DNA of 64,000 nucleotides. Source: Diploscapter coronatus. Its lineage: Eukaryota; Nematoda; Chromadorea; Rhabditida; Rhabditidae. The stretch is taken from assembly GCA_964036155.1 (NCBI GenBank), contig OZ038422.1, forward strand, positions 56,319,201 through 56,383,200. Reading direction: 5' to 3'. The translations under genes and the position numbers were made by a program. Below the pieces are notes generated by a model. It was given only the letters and a program-made list of their open reading frames with translations, did no database searches and was not told where the DNA came from. Below, piece by piece: positions 11,472 through 23,479 of this stretch (position 1 is the first letter of the stretch; each line of letters begins with the position of its first letter).

Positions 11472-14400
11472 TCACGCATTTCTATTGAGCATGTTGCCCA
11501 TGATGTACTCCAATTCCCTCATTCTCCTGCCCTCGTACTCTCTCTTCATTTCCTCCAACTGCTTTCTCCATCGATTCGTTGTCTGCCATTCCATTTCGTG
11601 AAAATCCCTCAACAGGGAAAGATGAGTGTCCATCACTTCCTTTATCAGCAAGTTCAATGTCAATGAAAGACCTTCTGAAAAAAAACAAAACAACTGAAAT
11701 AACGATAAAATATAAGAATTTCTAAAATAACCATTCTTGAAATTCAAATACAAATTAGCATAATATACATTCAAGACAATTTCTGTCCAAAAAGAGTGAT
11801 GATGTACATACGCATCGAAGCTAGAAGTGATAAATTAATAAATTTAGAACTTATTGGAGAATTATATTGAAGTAGAAGACGTTACCTGGATTATCCTCAA
11901 GTGATTTAGGTAGTCGAATGTCGGTCTGACTCTTGGACTTCCTCTTTTCCCTACTCATTCTTCGTTTCTTCTCTGATTTCTCCCTCGCATTGTCAGCTCT
12001 ACTTCTTCGTTCATTCTTCCTGTCCTCAGAAGCTCTTCTGCTGCTTGGCTTCTTCGTCTTCTTCATTTTCCTGTTGCTGCCCTCTTCCTCCTCGAAATCC
12101 TCTTCATATCCATCGTCCACATGCACATCCACAGGCTCTAGACTCATCTCCTGGATTACTGTAGGTGATGCGATTATTTCCTTTTTGCTTCGCGAAGATG
12201 ACCTTGTCGACGATGAGCGAGATGACGAAGCGGCAGATCTGAAAACTATTTAAATAAATTAGGGGTACTTTGAAACTTTTTGCGAATTTTTAGCAAAAAA
12301 TCATATCATCAATAAACCGAAATAAAAAAGAAGAAATTGAAGATGCTTTAAGCTGCTGCAAAATGTAATACAAGGTGATTCACGATAATTTTACTGATTT
12401 TACAACTTTTTTTCGGGATAAAATTTTCCTCTACTTCATACGGATAAAAATTTGGTATGGACAAACCCAATGACAGTACTGCTTTCACTAGTGCCTGTGC
12501 TAGTTCTGCTCGAATTGTTTGAAGACCCACTAGACGAAGAGGCAGAAGACGAGTCTGATTGCGGACTCGAATTGCTGCTGGAATGTTTCGAATCTGACGA
12601 AACACTGCTGCGATTTGTCGAATCTTTCTTGCCTTCTTCATCTTCGAATCGAACACTACTTACATTTCCAGATACAGGAGCCTGAAAGTTAGAGAAGTAT
12701 TTTAGCGTACCAGTTTCTTCGAATTTTCGCAATATCATCTTTCAAGAAAAGGAAACTAATAGGCTATTCGTAAAATATTCTTCAGTGAGAATACAATTCT
12801 TGCAATAAGATCATGAATAAACTGTATATTCCAAACACAAATTTAATTAAATTTGAACGTACCTCGAAATCGATGGATTCAGCATCCGAACTGCCACTCT
12901 CTATAGCTCCTTTGAATGCGCTTTTCTTGACTGTTTGAGGCGGTCTCTGTTCTTCAGATATCTGAAACGAATGCAGTTATTCAAAATTGCTGAATAATGT
13001 TGTGCAAATTCTATAAGAACCACAATAATAAAATTTTAAATACCATGAAGAAATGAATGATTGTGATTAGAAAAAATACCATGAAAATTGATTAGTGAAT
13101 TTTCGAATCATTCAATTAATATGCATAAAAATGATAAAAATCTTTGGAAAATAAAACTTGCATAGATAAAACCTCCTAGTAAAATAACGAAAGTTCATAC
13201 CTTCTCCATCGGGTGAACTACTTTGTCTTTGTCGGTCTTCTCGTCCTTCTTGAGGATATTCAATCCACTTGTTCTCTTTTCGAGTTTTGGGGGTTTTATT
13301 AGCGACAAATCGATAGAATTGCGTAGCTCTCTCATTTCTGTGATACTTTTTCGACTCGATTTGTCAGAAACTGCAAATTCAAAAGATTAATGAGAAAATT
13401 GAATAAAATGGCGAGAAAAGTTTGAAAAACGCATTCGTTTGGACATGGAAAAAAAAACTTCAGCAGACTATACAATTCAGATCGAGCGAAATGAAATGTA
13501 GAAAATATTATATGGATTCTAACTATGTAATTTAGACAAGTGGATGTTTTCAGATCGTCTAGCCATCTTAGATAAGTAATGACACTTACTAGGTCTAGGG
13601 AGGAAATGAGTGCTGGAAGTGATGGAGCTGTTGAGATCGACAAGCTGCTCGTCCTCTCCAGGCAAGCCTAGCAGAACTCGCTCGCCACTCTCCTCGGACA
13701 AATCACTCAACGAGTTGCGGAGGAACGACGACTGATGCTCCAGCGACTCTCTGAACAACGCACCACTTCTCTAGATGTTACATAAATCTCTGCAGCGTGA
13801 AGCTTTGATAAAGCTATGATTAAAATGTGAACTAATGTCTGCGGGTTAAGAGTAGTGTGAAAAACGATAGCGCTCTTTAGTACAAAATGGTCTTCATATT
13901 TCACGCCATTTTTTGAATAAGTTTTTTAAAATAAATATTTTTGAAAACATTCAACGGGATCACATTCTCGGCGGTGGGAGAAACGTGAAAAATGTATGGT
14001 TTCATCCCTTTTCCTTTTATGGATATCTCAGGCTTATTCAAGGAAAATGACGTAAAATATAAAAGACCATCCTGTATTACTTTTAGGTAGCAGCAATATG
14101 ACAACGTGTACGTCACAATTTCTATCAAATTAACCGTTTTTCTATAGAAAAACGTGCTGCCCTATTGTAGAATGTGTGCCGTTCTATCGTCATTTTTGCA
14201 ACTGTCTTACATTATATCTTCTATATAATATTCAAGACATTATCAAAGAGTTTCAAGTTGATTTTATAAAATTCCGAGATGTTTCTATAAATTCATAAAA
14301 TTCCAAACTTTTATCGTATTCAGTACATATCAATAAGGTCAAATAAAACCTACTCTTCAGAGTCATTCTTCGATTGGCTCTTGCGCATTTGACTGATCAT

Positions 14401-14783
14401 CGAGAGCAATGAACCACCATCGCTTTCTTTGCGGGAAAAAGAATTTCTGGAAAAAACAAACGTTTGAAAGAGCATTTTTACTTCAACATTTATTAGGAAT
14501 TACTTATTCTGTTAACTAATAGAAAGAATCTAAATTTGCGAATCTCAATTTTATTGAACAACGCCATTGCAATTTTCAAAAGAAACAAGTATGAGGATCA
14601 TAGTTTCAATTAAATCCAACCTCTTCTCAGTGAGTGATTGCTGTAGGGCTTTGGTGTTTTGCTCGAGCGATTGAAGATAGCTCTGAAAATCATCCTTTCA
14701 ATGAAGATCAACTAGAATGGTTGACTTACCAAAGCAGACTGTGACAGTTTTGCATTGTTCTGTCCTCGCTGCATCCGTTGCAT
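11472..14783 (-). CDS. Ser-rich coiled-coil protein, unidentified
   Basis: Minus-strand exons lie near 14.78-14.73, 14.68-14.62, 14.45-14.35, 13.77-13.59, 13.37-13.20, 12.96-12.86, 12.68-12.45, 12.24-11.88 and 11.67-11.47 kb. The start used is the Met at 14783 (MQRMQRGQNN), just after an in-frame stop. The N terminus has a short coiled coil (SYLQSLEQNTKALQQSLTEK). The middle is Ser/Glu-rich with long Ser runs near 12.55 kb, and there is an acidic-basic switch (DDGYEEDFEEEEG followed by a Lys/Arg-rich stretch). The end is a charged helix (NRWRKQLEEMKREYEGRRM) with stop at 11472. This is the composition of centrosomal, ciliary or cytoskeletal scaffolds, but I recognise no family. The exon chain is from splice signals and has not been checked in full. 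Confidence 0.6.
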
Positions 14784-15524
14784 CGTCTTTTCCCTCTGCT
14801 TTCTCAATCAACTGACCACTTGCAGTCCGTTTCTCCTCTCCCCTTTCCACGTTTCCTTCGTTTCCATGGAAACACTGGACATTGAAAATTCGTAATCGAG
14901 ACAGCCAGCTGCTGCAAATGGAAACGCACAAAAACACGGTTATTTACTACTGAAATGAAATGAGGGATATGTTTAGATCTGTACAGCTACAAAGATTATC
15001 AAGACTGAGCCACATGAGATTTTGTCAGCTGATTTTCTTTTCGAATTTCCAAAATATTTGGTCAAATTTATCATTCAAAGGTTATGATTGAAAAATAGTT
15101 GTTTGAAAAAAATGCAATGCACCTTTGATATGAGAAATCCACCATTTCAGTCTATTTCATCGAACAAATTAGTCACATCAAGAATTTTCAATGGATGATA
15201 AAATTGACAAAATAGATTCGCTCTGGGCTCTTAAAGTATGTCGGAGAGGTAATAAAAATTGATAAACGAATGTGTAGAGGGTAAGGGTATGGTGCGGTAA
15301 GAAAAGCTGGGTGCCAAAATGTGCACCTCGATGAAGTTATCGTTTTGATACTAAATTTACCCCTATCTGGTCCTATCCTACCCTCTCCAATCCATATCAC
15401 AATTTCTATTAGCCCTCCAGCATATTTTAAGAGCCCTATTCTGAAGAAAATTAAGAGGCATCTTTGTAAGAATCGAACATAGCCTGGCACAGGTATAAAA
15501 AGTCCTGGAAATCAAAAGTTGGTA

Positions 15525-16345
15525 ATATGGTTGGATACACCCATGGGCCCTATTCACAAAGTCAGAAAGTTAAGCCTCACCTCCTTTTGTGGGTGAAGCT
15601 ACGAGGGGGTCAAATTTGAGAATTTTGACGATTTAACTGTAAACAGAAGGTACAAAGAAAATTTTTGCTACAAAGGATTTTCGAAAAATTATGAATTTTA
15701 AAAATATTTTTATCACTTTCGTGGATCTGACTCCTTCAAACCTCCATACCACGCATACCATAATAGATAATAACCATATGGTGTCTTCATAAAAGTTGCT
15801 CAATTTTTCAAGGACTATCGAATGGTGTATCGTTTGAACTTTTCCGACCGATTTTTTTTAAAACTCGACCCTCAGGCCACGCCCATTTGATTCATTTTTT
15901 CAAAAATGTCCGCTATAATTTATGCTTTTTAGGACTGATTTTAGGGTAATTTGACATGTAGAATCCGAATATAGCATTAGATTTTCGGAACTTCTCCTAA
16001 ACTTTTTCAGGAAAGTCGATTTTCTACAAAAATGCATGTTTTTAAAACTGCCATTTTTGATACTTTTGACTTTGGGACCCCCTCCAGCCCCAAATAAGTG
16101 GCTGACCCCCTAAACCATTATATTTTTAGAAAGTACACTCCATGGCCATGTTCATCCCTTTTAAATTTTTCGAAAATCTTTCATAGCAAAAAAGTTTTCT
16201 TTATACCCCCCTTGACAGTCAAAACGTGAAAATGTTCAACTTTGACCCCCACCTAGTCCCGCCCACTTTTGGGGGCGGGGTCTGATCTCCCCATTTTTGT
16301 GATTAGAGCCCATGGGTGTATATACCATATAAGTTTGGTTCGGAT
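15525..16345. repeat. Dispersed repeat with inverted ends (CCATGGGTGTAT family)
   Basis: The left end (ggatacacccatgggccct at 15533) and right end (agcccatgggtgtat at 16306) are inverted copies. The same end sequence recurs near 44.93 kb and 49.75 kb at the edges of an F-box/Kelch block. An internal stretch (cctccataccacgcataccat near 15.74 kb) recurs near 24.18 and 47.40 kb in the centres of both blocks. No open frame in it looks coding, so it is probably a non-autonomous element. Confidence 0.6.
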
Positions 16346-16399
16346 CCGAGACACTTTTGCAGTTGTCCGGCCTTTGTTCGGGTTACTCAAAGAATGTGT

Positions 16400-18310
16400 C
16401 TTATAAAATTATAGATTTTTTAAATTTTTGGTGCAGGACTTCCTATCCAGCCTGATATATTCTACTATTCCCGAATTAGGAAGGAATTTTAGAAGTATTC
16501 CCCTCCTATTTGGCTCATTTCTTCATTATAAGGGTATTTCAGTGCGTAGATGATGGGTCTGAAATCGAAATGTACTGACGTTGTGTCCTAGCTCAGGATT
16601 TGGCTTCGAACGTTCATTCAATGCAGAATTCGGTCATTTTAGCAGAGAAGAACAACAAAGCTCCTCTCAGTTAATGTATTCAAATTTGGGCATTTCTTAT
16701 ATTATCTTATTGTTACGTGTTATTTTTTCGTTTTTTTTCAAAGAAAATTCCGACCCTAGTACTCACGTCAACATTTTTTGGCTTCACAATGGAACGTTCT
16801 GATCTGTTACTGGAAGTTCCGACTCATTTTTTGCTCAGCACACAATTCGGGTATGTAAGTAACGGTTATGACTTTATAAAGGGCAATGAAGCGTAATTAG
16901 AACAAAAAATTAGTTTTCTGCAATGCTTCTTATTTCTCCGCGTCTTCTTTTCGTCTCTTCGCTTCAGATACCACTTATCACCATTGTCGCTTATTTCCCA
17001 TCATTCACTATTTCACTGACCTCAAGCCTTTGTATGCAAAAGTCAGTCTTTTACAGATGAAAAACAAATTATTCTTAATTATCTCGCTAATTAACGCTCC
17101 ATTGCTATTTTTGACTTCATAATTGTGATACACGTATCCGATTTAGGTATTAATAAAAAATGAACTAGAAATTCAAGTAATAGATCGGAACATTTCCTTT
17201 TCAAATCCGTTATCGACGCACTAAAATACTCTTATAGTAGAGAAATAAGCCAAATAGGAAACGAACACTTCTAAAATTCCTTCCTGGGTTTTGAATAGGT
17301 ACACTTCGTATTTTCACTCTAAAATGATATTTCGATCGAGTTCCAAATCGGGGTGTTTCGAATGGGGGGTGTGCCTTCGAAGCCGTCGATGACAGGGGTC
17401 GCAAGGTGACCACCAACGATCCAGATACTCCGTATCAAAGATGCCAACATTACGAGTACGACTGACCAAAGTTGAGTGATCTGAACAATGCTATTTTTGC
17501 AATTACGTCAATTTATGCACTTATTGAGGTATTTATTGGATTGTTTCATAAGTTCCCATCTCGAGAAAATAAGAATATCGTGCTTTTTCTCTTTGATCCA
17601 ACAAGAAAAACACAAAGATAGTGGGAAATGTCAATTTTTATGAGGCAGAAACTTATGAAGCACTCCAATGAATGTTTTTTGAGGGTCTACCATTTTTGTT
17701 CATTAGATTAGATTAGTCCCTGAAATTATTGCAATAAATGTCTGTGTTTTATTCCGCGATCATAGCACTCTTTTACTAGCTCACTTCATAAGGAGAAACT
17801 GGTGATAGGCAAGATTGATGACTGCATTTGATACCTATTGGAGAAGGAAGAAAATAAAAATGAAAACTTGAAATATGCGCAAAGGGGTTTCTGAAAATCA
17901 GTTGATAGGCCCTATCAGTTTGAAGAATTCGTTTTTTCTGGACTTTTAATGTCTTTTCAGCCCTTTTTCATGTCAAATTTTGCCGTAGTTCCCTTCAATG
18001 ATCAGTTTTAGTTTGTTCAGCATCGGTAACTTATCTTCTGCGTTCCTATAATTCATGATCGTCTCAGTTAGCCTTCAATTTCCCGATTAAAACACAGTCT
18101 GTGTAAGACTCAAGCTATAGTGGAACAAATATGAAAATGAATCGAAACGGGCTGAAACTTGGCGAGTAAGCTTCTATTGAGCCCAGTAACTAATTGCACC
18201 AATTAATTTCCGAGTTAATTAGCAAATTACCGTAATTAATTATGCTAATTAATTTTTAAAAGTCGCACAAGAGGCGATGTAGCGCAGTGATTGTGTTGCT
18301 GCCTGCAGCT
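16400..18310. other. Gene-poor spacer
   Basis: No convincing coding exon on either strand. A diverged inverted repeat is visible (aggaaggaattttagaagt near 16.47 kb, inverse near 17.26 kb). The rest is A+T-rich sequence with short random frames. Confidence 0.5.
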
Positions 18311-18316
18311 AGTGTA

Positions 18317-19277
18317 GGGACCGTCAGCCGATTTTAGGGTTGCGCCCACATGAGACATATATGTTATTATGGAGCCCTGATCAGCCACAATTGAAATTTG
18401 AAAAGAAAAAAATCACAAAAATTAAAGAAACCCCGAAATTCAACAAATACATCAAGCTAAAATGGTCTTTTTTCCTCACAAAAGCGTACATAGAAAAGGG
18501 GCGTGGTCTAACTGCAAAGGCATCGCACACCTTCGCAAAGAAAAGGAAAGAAGAGTGGTTCTTTCGATTTTTGGAAGTAAATGAATTAAAAATGGTTGAA
18601 AATTGATAGGAGAAGATTTTCGACAAGGGTTTCAAGCAGATTTGATGAACATAAACAAACATTCGGACAAAACAATGAGGCAAAAAATTTCGAAGCAGAC
18701 AAACAAATAAACAACACTGTATTCATCTTTTCAAAATAAGTCGAATTTTCGACTCAAATACCATCACCCATGCACTGCTCGACCCGTTTATTGAAATCTT
18801 TCTTCTCACAAAACAAGAACCTTCTGTTTCTTCTTTATCGATCAACTCAAACAACCTATTCCTCAATCTTCTTTTTCTTTGCTTCCTTGCATTTATTAAT
18901 ATGAAGCATAAACTCACGTTTGTGCTACTTTTTGTTTGATTAAAAAGTTTCGCCAGAGCCGATTTTGATAAATTTGGCATTTTTCAATAGATATTTGCTA
19001 GAATAAAATATTTTTGTAAAAAAATGGCTTTTGGAACTCTCAAAACTCGATTTATAGGCTTTTTCCTATTTGCATGACATTTGACGCGCAATTACGGACT
19101 TTTTTCGTGTTCAAATAAAAAAAATCAACATCACCATGTGAAAGAGCGATACCGAATTGTATAGTAGGTATCGATCAATTAGGTATAACAAAAGTAAAAC
19201 ATATTTACAAATAATCGGAAGGGTTATCAATTATGGACAATATTGAACCAAGGGAAGGGGCGGGGCTTGACGGTCCC
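18317..19277. mobile_element. 961-bp non-autonomous DNA element, TA target
   Basis: The ends GGGACCGTCA (18317-18326) and TGACGGTCCC (19268-19277) are inverted, and both are flanked by TA (18315-18316 and 19278-19279). This fits insertion of a Tc/mariner-type element into TA. The interior has no transposase-like frame; an 88-codon frame at 18340 shows no family features. Confidence 0.65.
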
Positions 19278-19520
19278 TACATATAGTAGAGGTAATTCTA
19301 TCGCGGTATATGATCGGCCCTTCTGCTTATTTCTTCGCTGCTAATCAATAGCACCAACACTTGATTTTCTTTTCTCCATCGTATATTTTTAAAAAATTCA
19401 AATGGGGAAAAACAGCGTCTCTGATCCAATAACCCGCTCTGGGATTGTGTCAAAAAGGCATTTCGGTCAATTCTTCTATCCGATTTAGAATCATTTGAAT
19501 TTAGAAAGCCTATCGACTCT

Positions 19521-21487
19521 ATGAAATTGTGGATTAGAAAAAATCTATTCTTATTTTGCACACTAGTCTCAGTATTTATGGGAATCGCTTTAGGAATCGG
19601 GCTAAGGTACCATCATCTTTGATCGTTCCAGAAATTTGGTGATAACAAAGAGGAAAGAAAAAGTTTAGAGAATGCAATTTATCGAAAGATACCATACAAC
19701 TGATTGGTTTTCCGGGAGTGCTATTCATGAATCTGTTAAGATAAGATTGGCAATTTTAACAAAATCGAAAATTAAAAATTTTAGATCAATGATATTACCA
19801 TTGATAGTCTGTTCTCTGATATCTAGTAAGTTTGAAATTAGCGTTACTAGTAATTTTAGTAATTTTTCAAGGTCTATCACAAATGGATAGCAGGACTTCT
19901 GGTAGACTTGGCTGGAAGACAATTATCATCAATATTATTTCGTCAACGCATGCTATTTTGGTAGATACTGATAAGCATTATCTTACTTTGCCAAATACTT
20001 CAGCTCGGCATGATTCTAGCATTATTGATACATCCTGGCAATGTTAGTGTGAAACAGGGGTTTTTGAAAGAGATGACAGAAATGAATATAACAAAGCCTA
20101 AAAATTCCGGATCTCCAAAAGATGCATTTACTGATTTGTTGAGGTCAGGATTTCTACCCTTCCACATAATTTACTATCATTGTCGTTTTAGAAACTTGTT
20201 TACTGAAAATCTATTTCGCTCCATGTTTCAACAGCAAAAACACCAGCTTGATGGCACCATTCAATGGGTTGATGGAATGAATGTGCTCGGTAAAAAAGGA
20301 AATATTTTCGATAAAATTACCAAAAGATTTAGGTCTGATCCTGTTTTCAATTGCTTTGGGAGTCACAATATCAAGTTTGGGTGAAAAAGCAAAGCCTGTG
20401 GCAGAATTTTTCATCGCCTTTGAATTGGTCACTAACCGATTGATGAGAATGGTTATGTGGTAAAATTCACTTTTCCATGGATATTTTTTAATTCGAAATT
20501 TAGGACGGGTTTGATAGGAATACCGTCAATGATCGCCGAAAAAATGCTAGAAGTTGCTGATGTTTTCGGAACAATAAAGTCGCTTTTTATGCTAATTGTA
20601 ACCCTCTTTGCAAGTAGGTAATTGGGAAGAGGTGAAAATCAATAAACTACTATCTTCAGCTCTACTAGCAATGATGATTATCACGGTTCCTCTAGCTTAT
20701 TTCGTTCTTACTCGGAAAAATCCATACCGGTTTCTGTATGGTCTCATGCCCGCTACCATACACGGTTTCGCTACCTCTTCTAGGTTTATTTTCTCAAATC
20801 GTTTACAGAAAATCAAATGCCATTTCAGCGCCGCATCCATTCCAATAACCACCGAATGCTTGATAAAACAAAATTTGGATCCAAGAATTGTAAAGTTCTT
20901 CCTGCCTTTGAGCATCATTTTGAATACGGTACAATGTTTTTCTCATAAAAGCCAAGCCTTATCAGTGTAAATGTCCTTTCGAAAGTTGTATATTTTAGAT
21001 CGGTAGCGCCTCATATCAAAGCATAGCTCCTATTTTCATAGCCCAAATTAACGGGATCAATTTGAATGGAGGACAGTTGGTCACTTTATGGTTAGATTTG
21101 AATGTTTCGAAATAGAGTTTCAAAAATTAAGTCTGACAGCCTTCCTGTCTTCTATGGGATCAGCCACAGTTCCTTCTGGAAGTTTTATTATTTCGTAATC
21201 AAAATGTAGATTTGAAAAACTTAGGTCTGATAACGATGATTCTCGTCTTATCCTCATTAGGACTTCCCCTGAACGATATATCGCTAATTTTCACGATCGA
21301 TTGGTTTTTGTAAGTTCGAATTTTTTGAAAATAATTTTCATTCGGAAAATTTAGGGATCGTTTTCGGACAGTGGGCAACTTGACCCTGATCGGTTTGACC
21401 TGCGGAATAATGGACGAATTGTGCAAGGAAAATTTGGAAGAATGCGTTATAAATCAGGGAGACGAAAATGAATCTACTGATATGTAA
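19521..21487 (+). CDS. SLC1/EAAT-type transporter with degenerate substrate site
   Basis: Fourteen exons, all joinable by GT-AG, total about 446 aa: 19521-19606, 19669-19734, 19785-19825, 19872-19960, 20004-20143, 20192-20289, 20333-20459, 20504-20613, 20660-20783, 20829-20928, 20999-21090, 21132-21181, 21225-21309 and 21355-21487. Family marks include GFPGVLFMNL, MILPLIVCSLIS, LALLIHPG, VDGMNVLG, LTRKNPYRF, ATSSSAASIP (hairpin 1), FIAQIN, SSLGLPLNDIS and IDWFLDRFRT. SLC1 proteins move glutamate, aspartate or neutral amino acids with sodium. Here the sodium- and substrate-binding NMDGT motif reads NTIGS (about residues 326-330), and the helix-8 Asp of VNVLGD is replaced by Ile (about 415). 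The open frame is intact, so this is a divergent protein rather than a pseudogene. It may lack amino-acid transport or act as an anion channel or sensor (inference). Confidence 0.9.
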
Positions 21488-22205
21488 TTGATTAATTTTT
21501 AAAGTAATTTTCTTCTGTCTTGTAAAGTTTTGATCTTTTGGTTAGTTAATGACTATTTTGCTTTCAAATATGAGCAAAAGCTTACAAATATAAAACAATT
21601 CTGTCTTGAGTTAATTGCTTTAAAATAGAGAGGCCAAGTCTCCCTTTCGAGAGAAAGAATGCATGAACTTTTCCGACGTTTCAATTATCGTTAATTATCC
21701 CGTTAATTAGTTGATAATTTTATGAAACCAAGACACCAATTAGGGTAATAAAATACGCCCGAAATGGTGGCGTCGTTGGTTTTTCGAAAAAAGCTTTCTG
21801 AAGGCATGAACGACGTCGAAACTCTAGGAGCATAACTTGATAGGATGGACCGTTTTTGAAAATCTCAAAAGTTTTAAGTTCGTACCGATCTCGGCCATCG
21901 CACTGATATCAAATTCAATCTATTTTGAAACGCTACTTGACCTCTCTATCTATGTATTTTGAAAAAAAAATTACTTTGAAATTCATTAATAGATTGAAAT
22001 TATTGTAAAATAAATATCGGATTTGGTTACAGAATTTTTGAAAATAAAATATTTTAAAGAATATTTATTTGAGTTGCAATTATCCCTCATCACTTTTGGA
22101 TGTCTTTGAAAGTTGTCTGTATCATGTGTATTGAAATTAAATTATTATTTCACATTTTATTGAATAAAATTACAATATGAAATCTGAGATTATTATAATC
22201 AAGCT
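21488..22205. other. Intergenic, left edge of first F-box/Kelch block
   Basis: No gene seen. From about 22.06 kb the sequence (aattatccctcatcacttttggatg) is shared, inverted, with 26.75 kb and also with 45.24 and 49.51 kb, which marks the outer edge of the duplicated palindromic unit. Confidence 0.6.
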
Positions 22206-23479
22206 TTATTTTATGTTAATCCTTCCAACTTCACACCATTCATTCGTTTGTGGATCGTATTCTTCAATAGTGTCACAATTTATCAGCCAGTATAAACCAT
22301 TACTTTTTTCCTCACCATTTTTAAATCTAAATTAGCAAATATTTCGTATAAAGATATGCAACATCTCAGCTCACCCCCCAATTACATACAATTTTCCATT
22401 CGCAGCAACAAGCGAATGATCCATTCTTGCATAATTCATATCAGCGATTCGAGAAATTCGACTATTAACTGGAGCTGAGGGATCGAAACACAAACAGGAT
22501 TTGAATATACCATTACTAAATATATAATGATACATTATTTATCATACAAAGTTAACGACGTCCATCCTCCAGTTATGTAAATTCTTCTATTTAGCGATGC
22601 AACTCCGAAATTTATTCGTTTTTCTGGAATCTCTCCAATTTCAATCCATTCCTGTTCATCGTTTGATAGTCGATATATCTTATTACTGTTCCATCCACCA
22701 ATAACTGAATATCCATAATTACAATAATGAATATGCTATAATGTGACTGTATAAAATTCCATCGAATGTTATTGTTTGAGCATAACGAATTAGAAGAGGA
22801 AATGTAGGTCCTGTTTGCCATTTTCCATCTATTAAAACCTGAATAAATTATTCCATGGACTTTAATTCAGCCTTCTTACATCCACACGATTCGTGTCTTG
22901 ATAAGTTCTAGGAGCCCTTCCACCCAAATAATACAATTTGCCTTTGAAATAAGCCACAGATGCAAATTCACGCCATTCAGGAGGATTTGGACCTGTAAAA
23001 TTCTTCGAATCGATCATTCATGGATTTATTGAGCAGACCTCTTGAAATTTGTCGGGTATTCAAGTCATATATTTCAAATGACTCTCCAAAATAGTTCATT
23101 CCAAAAATCTTAAATTTAAGAAATTATTCAAAATAACGAACATAAGAATTTACTTTATTCTGTGTAGTTGCTACTTCATATAGATGATAATAATTAGTAA
23201 ATTTCGCAATCTGCTCAACAGAGTTAGTATGCGAATCAAACAGACAAATTCTTTCTTCACAAAATTTGTCGTTTGCATAAACTACTAAAAATTAATTTTC
23301 AGTTATATAAGAAATATTTTCCTACGATAGAATAAAATTTCCTTCTCGAGCGCTTTCGGCAGATATTTCTTGACTATTCGCATCATTCGCTTGTTAGTCC
23401 GGGCCAATTGTTTCAGCTCTTTGGATTCGGGATATTCGCAGATCAACAGTATAATTTCGACTGGTAGCTTGGCTAACAT
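22206..23479 (-). CDS. F-box/Kelch protein, copy 1 (minus arm of block A)
   Basis: Spliced minus-strand gene with all exons open. The start is Met at 23479 (MLAKLPVEIILLIC), an F-box-like N terminus of about 50 residues that would bind Skp1 in an SCF ubiquitin ligase. After a short linker come Kelch blades: a KLYYLGG strand, DGKWQTGP, YRLSNDEQEWIEIGE, RRIYITGGW, SHLV-type motif HSLVAANGKLYVIGG and the final EEYDPQTNEWCEVG. Kelch propellers normally recruit the substrate. Introns are short and stand at the same sites as in the four other copies. The gene shares its 5' spacer head to head with copy 2. F-box and Kelch calls are from motif form; the target is unknown. Confidence 0.85.

Noticed and set aside
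18274..18316. tRNA-like A-box stretch (gatgtagcgcagtg)
   Set aside because: No B box, no acceptor stem and the stretch stops at the 18317 element; at most a SINE trace.
19735..19784. Non-canonical AT-AG intron in the EAAT-like gene
   Set aside because: A GT donor six bases upstream (gttaag) keeps frame, losing only two residues, so a normal intron is sufficient.
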